42,501 nt of DNA from Paludibacteraceae bacterium. GTDB taxonomy: Bacteria > Bacteroidota > Bacteroidia > Bacteroidales > Paludibacteraceae. Where the stretch lies: NCBI GenBank assembly GCA_017464025.1, contig JAFUEI010000070.1:1-42501 (forward strand), read 5' to 3'. The stretch's first letter is position 1. Each line of letters opens with the position of its first letter. The notes beneath the pieces were generated by a model. That model made no database searches and was not told the origin of the DNA. It worked only from the letters and a program-made list of their open reading frames with translations. The translations under genes were made by a program, and so were the position numbers. Positions 17,301-26,700 of this stretch are shown here, piece by piece.

Positions 17301-17518
17301 TCACTACTGATGTACAGGCTCTGCCGTCCGTCGTTGCGCACCCCGTTGCCTATCACCCAACGGTCAGGAGCTGCAGGCGTACCTTCGTTGAGGTGCCAGT
17401 CGCTGAGGTTTTCCCCTGCTTCAAAACCGCAAGCAAACGGAACATGGATTTGTGTCTGCGCTCCTACAGACAGGCACAGCACAAATGCACACAACCCTAT
17501 CAACAACTGTTTCTTCAT
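14351..17518 (-). CDS. T9SS-exported multidomain surface protein (1,055 residues, copy 1)
   Basis: Exported protein of unknown function with the same layout as the following paralogue. It has a signal peptide with Gln after the predicted cleavage (SVGA, then QTQ), a jelly-roll-like domain, and a fibronectin III-like segment (KKPASVTVAPSCEDSALVVTW). A beta-sandwich with GHYGYAYFTIDC follows, then a PKD-like domain lacking the usual DFGDG core (YEWYFSNGVTTSVPSP here). Two GCDS repeats (RFGCDSVIHLNL and MWGCDSVVHLNL) and an Ig-like region precede a C-terminal domain ending in RKVLVTD. The start codon overlaps the stop of the OmpA gene as ATGA (17515-17518), so translation is coupled and cargo production is tied to the envelope barrel. 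Role inferred as surface adhesin or scaffold. Confidence 0.85.
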   Translation of the reverse strand: MKKQLLIGLCAFVLCLSVGAQTQIHVPFACGFEAGENLSDWHLNEGTPAAPDRWVIGNGVRNDGRQSLYISSDGGQNACYSGEANIVCAYRTIRFPQTGKREEYEITFDWKCEGNAQKSAMYVYIGAASTLASIPVSSTSGTLDPNFIKGCKVVSTQTDQALSGQNTWVNASLKVPFAISASAAQYDFILAFIWVSGKTAAEEVTGRLSACVDNVQIASNRAKKPASVTVAPSCEDSALVVTWESVLTQFMLEYKNVNASYWRSISGISSKGTVHTFTVPQLREGAYSVRVRGILPHDDTPADTSAYQVANNVVLYCPENHCINFLDLDNPDTECTYGTYSNPFAHQGKVDFGPDEIESRHTVNWEQGITDPRTDNKLLTIPPGAMASVRLGNWKTGGEGEAISYTFVADTVDQAILLLNYAVVLEDPNHNKEEQPFFSLEILDQKGNLISPDCGAASFYAGYGDGEWHDILNERRERIRTWKDWTSIGLHIHSRYHGQTLQVRLQTRDCTLGGHYGYAYFTIDCVSARLHTDNCGNDSHIEVEAPEGFVYHWTDDIGRDWGSERDIVVDADKHTYYCEACYREQSGCCFTLSTDMAPRFPVADFTWRWTPEKCKNNITLVNRSHIMTRYNGVENHTSEACESYEWYFSNGVTTSVPSPVITCRPEGDTVVATLRAMLSEGACDTVTTATIIVPSILTPDQTVREDRCEGEAVFFDGDWRSEQAIYTQTFKNRFGCDSVIHLNLVIHPVSPDTWLTDTACSTDTYVFGGLQRTESNPDYQYWAKNMWGCDSVVHLNLTVVEHLELNVENLPVLCADDERLQIDYQVFKGKFDSLEVRFSADALAAGFRNRVIYDNDVLSVTYEYGADILPGLYSVELEFFQSGCTNQLFTLPFEIRYPASVIEQKWNDVLYVLNSRYNGGYTFTSYQWFRNGQPIDGEVNSYLYLPKTELGTEDLYTVLLTRQDGKQVLSCPFVPTVHTDLYEFPTLLRTGQQVPVRMPRKAVLKFYTLTGGCYSVQAVGEGEQNVSVPRQEGYYLLHTMFDDTDTVVRKVLVTD

Positions 17519-19662
17519 CGTATCTGCTTTATATCCGACGCTCCGGTCGAGATGATGGTAAACTCTACGCGGCGGTTTTGTGCGCGGCCCTCTTCGGTCA
17601 GGTTGTCGGCCACAGGTTCGCTCTCGCCGCGGCCTTCGGACTCGATGCGGTCTGACGAGATGTTGCGCATGATGAGGTTCTGACGCACTGCGGCAGCACG
17701 GCCCTCAGACAGACGCTGGTTGGCCTGGTCGCTACCCACATCGTCGGTATGGCCCACGATGAGAATACGCACCTCCGGATTGTCGGTCAGGAACTGAGCC
17801 AGGTCTTCCATGGCAGCCTCCGACTCAGGAAGAATAACCGTCTTGCCCGTCGCAAAATACAGGTTGTTGATACGCACCTTCCGACCCTCGCGAATCTTAT
17901 GCATCAGCACGGTGAGCGTGTCCTGTTCGAAGCGGAGCGTATCGTCCAAAGGCATGTAGCCTTGCAGCGTGAAATGGCCATAGTAGGTGCCCGCAGGAAG
18001 AGACGTCACGAAGAGGCCGTCGTCGGATGCCGTCCCCTGATAGAGCGGCGTACCGCCGGCATCGGAAAGCGTGAGCTGCGCTTCAAGCGGAGTGCGGGTA
18101 TCACCGTCAAGCACATAGCCGCACAGCAGATACTCCACAGGCTTCGGTTCGGGAACAAGACTGAGGACAAGCGTATCCTGAAGGTCGCGGCGCAGCGTGT
18201 AGTCCACGGCTTCGCCTGACAGGTAGCCCGCACGCTCGGCATTGATGCGGTAGCTTCCGCGCGAGAAGCGACCCACTGCCATACCGCTGCCGTTGGTCGT
18301 CTTCCGGACCATCTTGTCCTTCTGACCGTTGTAGATGCTGACAAGAGCACCGCCGATGCCGCGGCCCGTCTCACTGTTCTGAACACGGACGGCCAGACGC
18401 GGTGTGGGCTCGGCAGGAAGCTTCTGCATACGCTTCTGCTTGCGGGGCAACTCATACCAGATGCTAGCCTTCACGCCAACAAGGAAAGGATTCACTGCCA
18501 CCTTCCCGGCAGCAGAGGTCTGCAGAGCCGACGTCAGAGGCAGCTTCAACGGATTGGCGGGATCGCTCAGGAATACGGCCGGCATGTCGTTGGCGGCACC
18601 TGCGGCGTTCTGAGCACTCTGTATGTTGAGGACACCGTATTCGGCAAAGAGGCCGACACGGTAGTGAAGATTCTTGAGGAAGGTGTTCTCCTTCTGCTTC
18701 TTCCCGCCCTTGTCCTGCTTGGGCTCGTAGCTTATCCAGCGGTCGAGGTTCAGACCCACTTCCGCGGCAAGGGCGAGATTAAGACCGAACTGAAGTTTGG
18801 CGGGAGACATCTCGTAAGGACTCTCCGTCACAAGCGCGTGCGTGAACATATCGCCTAACGGACCGGAGAGTTCGGCGTCGGAAGCGGAGGTGGTCAGCAG
18901 CGCATTGTTCTGCGAACGACCGATGACGTTGAGACCCACCTTGGGACCCGCCAGAAAATAGACGGCATCCCACTCACCGCCGAAGAGAACGGGCAGTTGC
19001 ACATAAGCGGCGGTCCAGCGGTCGGTCATGCGCGGGAAGGCATAGGTGTAGGTCATGGTCGCCTCATAGGGCTGCAGACCGAACGTGCGCGTGAGGACGC
19101 TGCCGTCAGGAGCCGTGATGCCGGTCAGGGAGTTGTAGTGCTCATACTCCAGCCCCGTCGTGAAGAGCATCCGCTTGTAGCGCAACTGGTAGCCCAAGCC
19201 GGCTCCGCCGCCCAACCAGCCTTTCGACTGACCGGCAAAGGCGGCACCGGACTGCGAGCCGAAGTTCTGGAAGAGCGAACTGTAGCCAAACTGACCCCAT
19301 ACGCCGAGGCGATGGGAGATGTCGCGGTTCATGTAGGCCGACACGCGACGGTTGTAGGCCTCTATCTGTGACACCTTCAACTCGTATGCCTCCTCCTGCG
19401 AAAGCTTCTGCTGCGAAGACGACGGCCGGGATGCCGGCTGCTTGGCTGCCGCCCGCTTCTGCTGCTTTTTCTTTTGCTGTTGTTGCTTCTTTTGCTGCTG
19501 CTTCTTTTGTTGCTTCTTTTTCTGTTGGGCAGCTTTCGACTTCTGCTGCGTCCCTACAGGGGAAGCGGAGGCGGCACAAAGCGGAGCGGGGACACCGAAC
19601 GCTATCAACAGCACGAGTGTCAATACGGACAAGAAGTTGCGTTGTTTACAGATATTCTTCAT
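17515..19662 (-). CDS. OmpA-family protein with N-terminal barrel, Lys/Gln-rich tract and regulatory-like domains (copy B)
   Basis: Outer-membrane/peptidoglycan linking protein. The start at 19662 (MKNICKQRN) is preferred because a GGTA ribosome-site-like sequence precedes it and it lies just after the preceding gene; an upstream ATG at 19776 would overlap that gene. This gives 715 residues: signal peptide ending near CAASA, a tract of about 40 residues made almost only of Lys and Gln, a barrel-like region with FLAGPKVGLNV, two carboxypeptidase-regulatory-like modules (RVQNSETGRGIGGALVSIY and GYVLDGDTRTPLEAQLTL), and a C-terminal OmpA domain (LYFATGKTVILPESE, VGHTDDVGSDQANQRLSEGRA, RRVEFTII). 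Paralogue of the gene at 6769-8538. Its stop overlaps the next cargo gene as ATGA. Confidence 0.9.
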   Translation of the reverse strand: MKNICKQRNFLSVLTLVLLIAFGVPAPLCAASASPVGTQQKSKAAQQKKKQQKKQQQKKQQQQKKKQQKRAAAKQPASRPSSSQQKLSQEEAYELKVSQIEAYNRRVSAYMNRDISHRLGVWGQFGYSSLFQNFGSQSGAAFAGQSKGWLGGGAGLGYQLRYKRMLFTTGLEYEHYNSLTGITAPDGSVLTRTFGLQPYEATMTYTYAFPRMTDRWTAAYVQLPVLFGGEWDAVYFLAGPKVGLNVIGRSQNNALLTTSASDAELSGPLGDMFTHALVTESPYEMSPAKLQFGLNLALAAEVGLNLDRWISYEPKQDKGGKKQKENTFLKNLHYRVGLFAEYGVLNIQSAQNAAGAANDMPAVFLSDPANPLKLPLTSALQTSAAGKVAVNPFLVGVKASIWYELPRKQKRMQKLPAEPTPRLAVRVQNSETGRGIGGALVSIYNGQKDKMVRKTTNGSGMAVGRFSRGSYRINAERAGYLSGEAVDYTLRRDLQDTLVLSLVPEPKPVEYLLCGYVLDGDTRTPLEAQLTLSDAGGTPLYQGTASDDGLFVTSLPAGTYYGHFTLQGYMPLDDTLRFEQDTLTVLMHKIREGRKVRINNLYFATGKTVILPESEAAMEDLAQFLTDNPEVRILIVGHTDDVGSDQANQRLSEGRAAAVRQNLIMRNISSDRIESEGRGESEPVADNLTEEGRAQNRRVEFTIISTGASDIKQIR
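19448..19539 (-). repeat. Lys/Gln-coding low-complexity tract
   Basis: The - strand consists of interrupted AAG/AAA/CAG/CAA triplets, coding a run of lysines and glutamines at the mature N-terminus of the OmpA-type protein. Near-repeats of AAGCAGCAGCAAAAG-type sequence make it a candidate site for replication slippage in whole codons, which would change tract length without frameshift. Confidence 0.75.
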
Positions 19663-19672
19663 AGCATTACCT

Positions 19673-20614
19673 TTATTCGTTACAAATAACACATTCTTTC
19701 TTCTGCGGCAGGGGGAAGAGTACGGTGAAGCGCAAGCCCACCGTGAGGTCAGTAAGCCGACAACCGAGTGCCGCATCGGAAGTGTATATATGGTTTATCT
19801 TCATTTGAATTCCCTGTTGGTTCTCTTGCGAGAAGACGGCTCCCTTTGAGACATTCGTATGCCGGTTGAGGAACCCGTAGGTGGCAAAAAAGGCCAGATA
19901 GCAACGATGGCGCGGATGCAGCACATCGTAGCCTGTTTCCCGAGTGACGGGCGTGATTTCCCCGCCTATCTCTATACGCGCGGAAATGCCCGGCAAGAGC
20001 GGAACGCTTTGATTGACGGTACGGCTTTCGTAATCCTGCAGGAAAGCATGGTTGTCCATTCCTTCGAAAGGCTGGGCAGCCCGTTCGTAGATGCCCGATG
20101 TGTTCAGAAGGGCATCCACCGTACCGACGGACAAAAGCGGCAGACTCAGTTGCGGGCCCGCCATGAAATAGAATTTGCCGAACTGCGCCCCCACCATCAG
20201 CGGGACAGAAGCCTCCAGCCGATATACGGCATCACGCCGGCGGGAGAGCTCCACATGATAGAGGAACTGCTCGCCTTCGGTATCCATGGCCGGCAAGTCT
20301 TCCCTTGCATCAGCCACAGGAGTAAACGTAAAAGAGGGAGAGAGCATGATTCCCGCCGAGAAAAGAAACTGCTTGTGGCGGAACATCCAATCGGCACCGA
20401 TTCCGACTCCCACACCGGAAGCGAAAGCGGTAGAAGGCACATTATCCGTTAGCGAGGCAAACGCCGCCTCGGTCCGCAGGGCCACATAGTGGGCCTGCTG
20501 TGCATGCGTATATAACGAGACGAAAACCGCAAGCAAAAACATACATGCCCGCCCTAAGCGGCGACATGGCGGTTCCTGCATCATCCTATTACATACTTTT
20601 GACAATATAGACAT
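19673..20614 (-). CDS. outer-membrane beta-barrel protein without OmpA domain
   Basis: A 313-residue predicted barrel. The start at 20614 is used here; an ATG pair 10 codons downstream at 20584 (MMQEPP) is a possible alternative. The signal peptide ends near LYTHA with Gln as first mature residue. The body has alternating strands and the motif FYFMAGPQLSLP, which corresponds to FYFLAGAKIGIG and FLAGPKVGLN in the two OmpA-type proteins of this window, so the barrel seems related to their N-terminal domains. It is the first gene of the second unit and ends 10 bases before the OmpA-B start. It may belong to the PorT-like or porin-family outer-membrane barrels; no precise function can be given. 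Confidence 0.8.
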   Translation of the reverse strand: MSILSKVCNRMMQEPPCRRLGRACMFLLAVFVSLYTHAQQAHYVALRTEAAFASLTDNVPSTAFASGVGVGIGADWMFRHKQFLFSAGIMLSPSFTFTPVADAREDLPAMDTEGEQFLYHVELSRRRDAVYRLEASVPLMVGAQFGKFYFMAGPQLSLPLLSVGTVDALLNTSGIYERAAQPFEGMDNHAFLQDYESRTVNQSVPLLPGISARIEIGGEITPVTRETGYDVLHPRHRCYLAFFATYGFLNRHTNVSKGAVFSQENQQGIQMKINHIYTSDAALGCRLTDLTVGLRFTVLFPLPQKKECVICNE

Positions 20615-20638
20615 TGTACCCGTGTGATTTTTCCTGTT

Positions 20639-20668
20639 GATTTCAAGGTTATGTTGATTCCAAGGTTA
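20639..20668. repeat. short direct repeat upstream of the barrel gene
   Basis: GATTTCAAGGTTA (20639-20651) and GATTCCAAGGTTA (20656-20668) match at 12 of 13 positions with a 17-base period. Each copy contains CAAGGTTA, which on the - strand reads TAACCTTG, one mismatch from the -7 consensus TAnnTTTG. No good -33 element is spaced correctly, so this could be a weak promoter pair or a regulator site. Confidence 0.5.
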
Positions 20669-20712
20669 AAAAGAGAAAGGGACAGCCGCAGACAGTGCTG
20701 CGACTGTCCCTT
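20666..20712 (-). terminator. intrinsic terminator of the giant adhesin gene
   Basis: On the - strand, AAGGGACAG (20712-20704) pairs with CTGTCCCTT (20685-20677), and an inner GCAG/CTGC pair extends the stem. T-rich sequence (TTCTCTTTTTAA) follows. It lies 24 bases after the adhesin stop codon and before the barrel gene. Confidence 0.82.
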
Positions 20713-20735
20713 CATACATGAGCATCAGAGCCCGG

Positions 20736-23700
20736 TTACTTCACAACAACCCGTCCTACCATCGCATCGCCGTTGCCGGTATAGATGCGGACGGAATATA
20801 CACCTGCGACGGGGAAGTCGGATACGGTGACCGGATTGCTAAGGCCGTTATGTACAGCCACGCACTTGCCGAGTGCATCGTAAACAGCCACCGTCATGTT
20901 GCGCAGCTCGCTATCCGTGAAGTCGCCCTGAACCGTTACGGTACCGTTGCGGTTGATTACGTTCGGGATAAGCGTGAGTTGGTCAGACTGGAGTACGTTG
21001 AGTGCCGTAGCATACTGCAGATCCAGTACAACCGTCGAGTCGCAACCCTGTACGGAGGTGTATTGCTTGGTATAATAGCCGGGACCGGTAAGGCCGACGA
21101 AATCGCCCTTGCTATAGACGTCACCTTCCGCAATGAAATCGGTGATGGTGTCTATCAGTTCGGGCAGCACGGTCAGATGGAGCGTAACCGTAGAGTCGCA
21201 ACCCATAGAGGCCACAAGCGTCTTGGTATAGTCGCCACCGGCGGTCAGAACGTCGTCACCCAGTTTATAGGTTCCGCCATAGCAGATGGTGTCGGTCACC
21301 TCGTTGAGGATGGCATCCATGAAGCTGATATGGAGGATGACGGTGCTGTCGCAGCCGAATCCGTCTTTGGACATCAGCGTTGCCGTATAGTCGCCATCGG
21401 TGGTGATTGTCTTTCCGTTGAACTCGTAGGACGAACCGTTGCAGCGCAGTTCGGTCAGTTCTACGCGCTTCTCGGGCAGCACGGTCAGGTTGAGCGTGAT
21501 GACGCTGTCGCAGCCGGCTGCAGTCTCCATACGGTGGATGTACTGTCCGGAAGCGGTCAGCTGCTCATCGCCGAAGCTGTAAGTACCGCCGTAGCAGATG
21601 GTGTCGTTGATGGTCTCTTCGTACACGCTGAGAACGGTGAGAACAAGCGTGTAGGTAGTATCGGGAAGATTGTCAACACCCGAATAAACCGTATCACGAT
21701 ATACTCCCGTACGGTCGTATTTCTTCTGGTTGAGCACATACGGCAGTTGCGTGTAGCAGAGTTGCTGTACGTCTTCGATATGTATCTGGTTCAGCACGGT
21801 CAGATTGAGTACGCATACAGAGTCGCAACCGGTAGAAGCTCCGTTGGCGAACTTCATCTTGTAGCGGCCGGAGCGGGTCTTGCCTGCAAAGTTGTACTTG
21901 TTATATACCGTTCCGGTGCGGATTGTGTCGGCAAACTCATATATAGGAGCCTCACGCACGGCTGCATTAAGGATATGCAGGGTGTCGTTATCTCCCTTCT
22001 GCATAGCGAGGGTCATCTTCTGCAGCGTAGTCACACCCGCCTCGGCGGCATCGCCGTCGATGTAGTAGCCGAGTGCCACATTCTCGTAATCCTCGAACTG
22101 GCAGAGGTCAACCGTCTCGTAGTCTTTGATGACGTAGTTGACGTGGATGTTGTCGATATGGATATCCATACCGCGCTGTCCGCTTACAGTAGCCTTCGTG
22201 TTCTCGGCATAGAATGCAATACGGACAGGTTTGCCCATATAAGCGCTCAGGTCGATACGCACTTTCTCGCCCTCGGCCGATACATCGCGCAGGCTCTTTT
22301 CAGCAATGCCATAGCGATAGTTTGCATCGGCGGGATTGTCAATCGAGTCGTTGTTCCAAATAACGGCATTCTGCGTTTTCCATGTCATACCGGCATCATC
22401 GGAGATAACCACCATGAACTGGTCGTCACGCATATTGTCGTTGAACGATACCGGCACTTCGGCGCCATCCATCGTCACTGCCAAGTCGAACTGCAGCATG
22501 GCCGTGTCGGTGGCACTGAGGCTGATGACAGGCGTCAGCAACCATGCCTTTCGGGCAGTACCCATCAGGGTGGTCATATAATGCGACGTAGGCAGACCCT
22601 TGCCGGTGGTGGAACGGCTCCAAACGGTACCTCTTTCATCGGGAAGCGTAGCAGCGGCAGCTTCCACCTCCTTCAGCGTGAGGCTGCCGGTGATATCGGC
22701 CCAACCCTCGGGAAGAACGTTCACCATGAAGTCTTCGTTGAACAACGGAGCCTTCCATGTGTTGAACACTGCGGTACCGCTCAGGTCGGCAACACCGTCT
22801 TCCTCGCAGAACTGCTGAACGCGCCAATAGTAGGTCTTGTTCGGTTCCAGACCTGTGACGGTAACCTTGTCGGTGGTTGCCTTTTCAACGGTCTTCACGA
22901 TGTTCGTGAAGTCGATGTCTTCTGCCACTTCCACTGTCCATGCGATGCCCTGGAAATGCTCCCATGTGAGCACGGCTGCAGAATCGGTGACGCTCTCCGT
23001 TGCCAACATATTGGCAGGACGGCAACCGTTGTAGGGCTGGAAGGAAACATCGTCAATCCAGATATGATTGCTCAAATTGAAGTCGGAACGGAAATATACA
23101 TACGGTCCTACCGCATTCTCGAGCGATACGCTCTTGGGTTCGTACATGAAGTCGTTCGACTCGTTGACCAGCATACCCGATTTGAGTCCGCTGTTGTAGT
23201 AAACGGTATCCAAGGGCACGAAGGTGGTGAGGTCGTCAGGATTGGTGCACGTACCTACCTCCACAGCATGCTTGTAGCTTGCCGATGCATAGCCGGAACC
23301 GGAAATCTTACCGGCGTTCGTACCGTTGTTGTAGCGATACAGAGCGGACATATAGAAGTTGACCTGCAGGGTATCCATCCGCTTGCAATCAACGGGCGGC
23401 ATAACAGCGTAGGCACCGTTGGCGGAAGTGGTGGTGTTCAGTTCAAGCGCGTACATTCCGCGATGCGAATAAGCATAGGACGCTGTTGTTCCCGTGGGAA
23501 CAGCATCTACGCGGTTGTAGGGACGGCTGGTGACCGAAGCAGTAGCTGTCTTCGTATCATACTTCCAACCGTTGGTAACCTTATACTCATCCTGATAGAA
23601 GCCGGGCAGTGCATACCAGCCTTCTTCCATCTCAAAGCCCGTCGTGTAAGACGTGGACACCATACGTGCAGAGGTGCGGAAACGCTCTACAGCCGACCAT

Positions 23701-26700
23701 GCCGACTGCTCGTCGCCCTGACCCTTCTGCATAACGGCCCAGAAATACTGCGTCTGGGGGTTCAGACCGGTGATAAGGAAGGATGTGCCGTCCACAGGAT
23801 ATTCATAGACATTGTTGAGCAATGCCTTGTCGGTAGCCACACGCAGCACGTATTGTCCCTGCTGATAGCCCTTCCAGCTTACCATAGCCGATACGCTGTC
23901 TCTTGACAGAAGCTTCAGGCTGTTCGGGGCAAGCCAACCGGAGCGCTGCTGGATGCTTACATCGTCGATATACATCTGTGTCGCTCTGTCGGTATAGAAC
24001 GTTACATACGCTCCGATAGCACCCTTCAGGGGCACCACTTTCTTCTGCCAGAACTTCAGGCCGGTCGGGTCGGAATCCATAGGCGTACCGGCAACCGTTC
24101 CCTCGCGATGCTCTACAAGGTCTTCATTGCCCTTATAGGTGTATTCCACCGTGTCTATTGCATGGAAGGTGGTGAAGTCGGCCGGATTTGTCATCGTACC
24201 GATAATGATATGCTGCGAATTGTTAGCATAGGTGGCACTTACCGACGTAGGCGTATGATAGGTAGGACTCTCATAGACAGAACGCATGTAGAACTCTAAC
24301 TGCATATTGTCCAGGTCGGCGGCAACGAGCGGCATCGCCGCATACATACCTGCCGGATAGCTGGATATATTCGAGAAGAAGAGTGCAGAGGAGTCAGAGA
24401 GGTGATGCGTCGAGGAGGCATACGACTCACGCAGATAAGGCGCATGGCTGTAATTGGAGGTCGTCATCGAGCCTTCTGCAGCAGTAGATATCTGCGAGGA
24501 GGCATTACCTACCACCCAGCATGCCGGATGATAATAGAGGCTTGTTCCGTTGGCAACCGTCAGTTCCCAGTTGTCATCAAAACCATAGACCGTTCCGGCA
24601 GGAGCTGCCTGGCAAGCCGTCTTGAAGATAACCCGCGGCGAGAGCGAACCCATGGTCTGCTCTTCTTTGGCAATCTGTACGTAGGCGGCATATTCCTTTC
24701 CCGGCATCAGTGTACCGAAGGTGTAGCTGCCGGTCGTGACATTCGCCACTTTGGTGACATGAGCCGCATCAGCATCGTACAAGGTTGTTATCTGGTCAAT
24801 CAGATAGACGTTGTAGGCGACTCCCTGTTCATTGGCCCACGACAGCGTAACCGACGTGTCGGTTGCAAAGGCGGTGACGGCAGGCGAGGTGAAGCCCTTC
24901 GAGTCGGAAACCGAAACGCTGTCGATGCACAGATAGCCGAAGGAAGAGGTGGTATGGTCGGTACGTATAATAGCCACCTGCTTGCCGGTAAGGTCGGCGG
25001 GCAGTTCGACAACGATATGGTCGAAGAGTTTGTTGTTCTCCACCGTAGCAATGCCGCCTACCTTCGAAGCGATGTTATAAGATGCCAGCGGACGGAACGA
25101 CTGAATCGTGCCCAAGCTGTCAATCAGACCAATCTGCAACTTGGCCGTCATGCCGAAGGATACCGTGTCATAGCCCAAAGCTGCCGGCTTGGAAGACACG
25201 GCCTGGCCGGAACGGACGTCCATCGTAATGGCCTTGCGTCCTTCCATCTCGATGTAAGGCAGCACTACGTAAGAGCTATCTATTACCATCGATGTGGTAT
25301 TATAGTTATACAGACGAAGTGCATTGTCGCCCTGCTTGGCATAGCGGACCGTACCTTCGCCGGTGCTGTTCGTATAGATAGCAGGGTAATAAGAACTTGC
25401 ATAAGCATAGGTTGTTACCAAGCCGCAATCCCAGCCATAAGGAATCTTGCTGGTGGTGGATGCACCATTGCTAATCTGTTTCTCGTTGTTCTCGAAGCAC
25501 CATGTGGTGTTCTTCTTCACCTTAACCATCGTCTCGAACGAAACAGGATTGGTCCAAGAGCTGAAGTCGTTCTCGCCGCAACGGCTGCGAACGTAGGCCT
25601 TATAACCTGTCGAGTGGGTCAGGCCGGTCAGCTGCACAGTGGTGGAAGAAGCATCGAACAGTTTGGCCAGACGGGCAATGTCAGCCTGCGAAACGATTTC
25701 ATCCGTCAGCGAGTCGGGCAGGATTGCAATCTGCCACTGGGCGGCATCGCTGTCAGGATTGGGAGTGATTACGGCCGTAGCCACCTCATGAGCCACCTCC
25801 GTAAGGGCCACACCCTGCGGCTGTGCGCAAGTAGGAATCAGTTCCACCTTGATATCATCCAGATAGATACCGCCGCCGGTGGTACCGCCGTCACCATAAT
25901 CGGCAATGAAGACAATATAGTGGCCGTTGCCGGTGTAAGACTCAAGCGACTTGCTGTAGGTGTCGTAGCCTGCGGAATACACCTGCGTAGAGGTTAACTC
26001 GTCGAATACAACGTAGTCAAAGGTGGTGATGTTGTCGGCCGTCGGCATAGAATCAGCCAGCGCCACCTTAATCTTACGATTGGGGCTTGCGGTCGATACC
26101 GCATTGGCGGCATAGGCAAACGACAGCTGGAGCGTATTCAGGTTGTTGGTGATATACGGCAGTGCAGCGTACGTTACAGTAGGAGCCGATGTCGATTTGG
26201 TGTTGAACATATAAAGCGCAGCCGTCTTCTCGCGTCCGGCCGATGTGCTTAACGACGGATAAGAAGTTGTGACGGCATTGGTCTTCGTGTTCAGATAGAC
26301 CGTTCCCCAGCAGGAGTTTTCACGGAATCCGGCGATGTTGGCAAAGTCATCGAAGTTCTGCTCGTAAGGAGTATCGGCAGTAATGACGAATCCTTCTTCC
26401 GGACAGTTGGTACGGAAGGAGAGTACATCGGTGGCCCAAGCAGAGCCGTCTTCGCCGCAAAGCGCCTCTACATATACATAGTAGTTGGTGGCGGGAGCGA
26501 GACCGCTGAAGGCATAGAATGCCGTATCGGTTTCGGCCGAGAAGACAAACTTCTTGAACGTTGCAGGCGTAAGCGTGGTTTCCTTGGCCAGCGCCACACG
26601 ATACTTGGAGGCACTGCCCTTCCAGCTTATGTTGACGCCGCTTTCAGTCAGCGAAGCGGAGTCGGCACGCAGGTGGTTGGGAATGCGGCAGGCAGGTATG

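Noticed and set aside
19663-19776. ATG at 19776 as start of the OmpA-B gene
   Set aside because: It overlaps the end of the barrel gene by over 100 bases and puts 38 extra residues before a good signal peptide; the ATG at 19662 has a ribosome-site-like sequence.
20718-23906. Long + strand open frame (1,062 codons) antisense to the giant adhesin, and similar ones at 24402-25997 and 26673-31226
   Set aside because: All are codon-aligned antisense shadows of one intact T9SS adhesin gene; the deduced proteins resemble no family and the openness is explained by avoidance of TTA, CTA and TCA codons.
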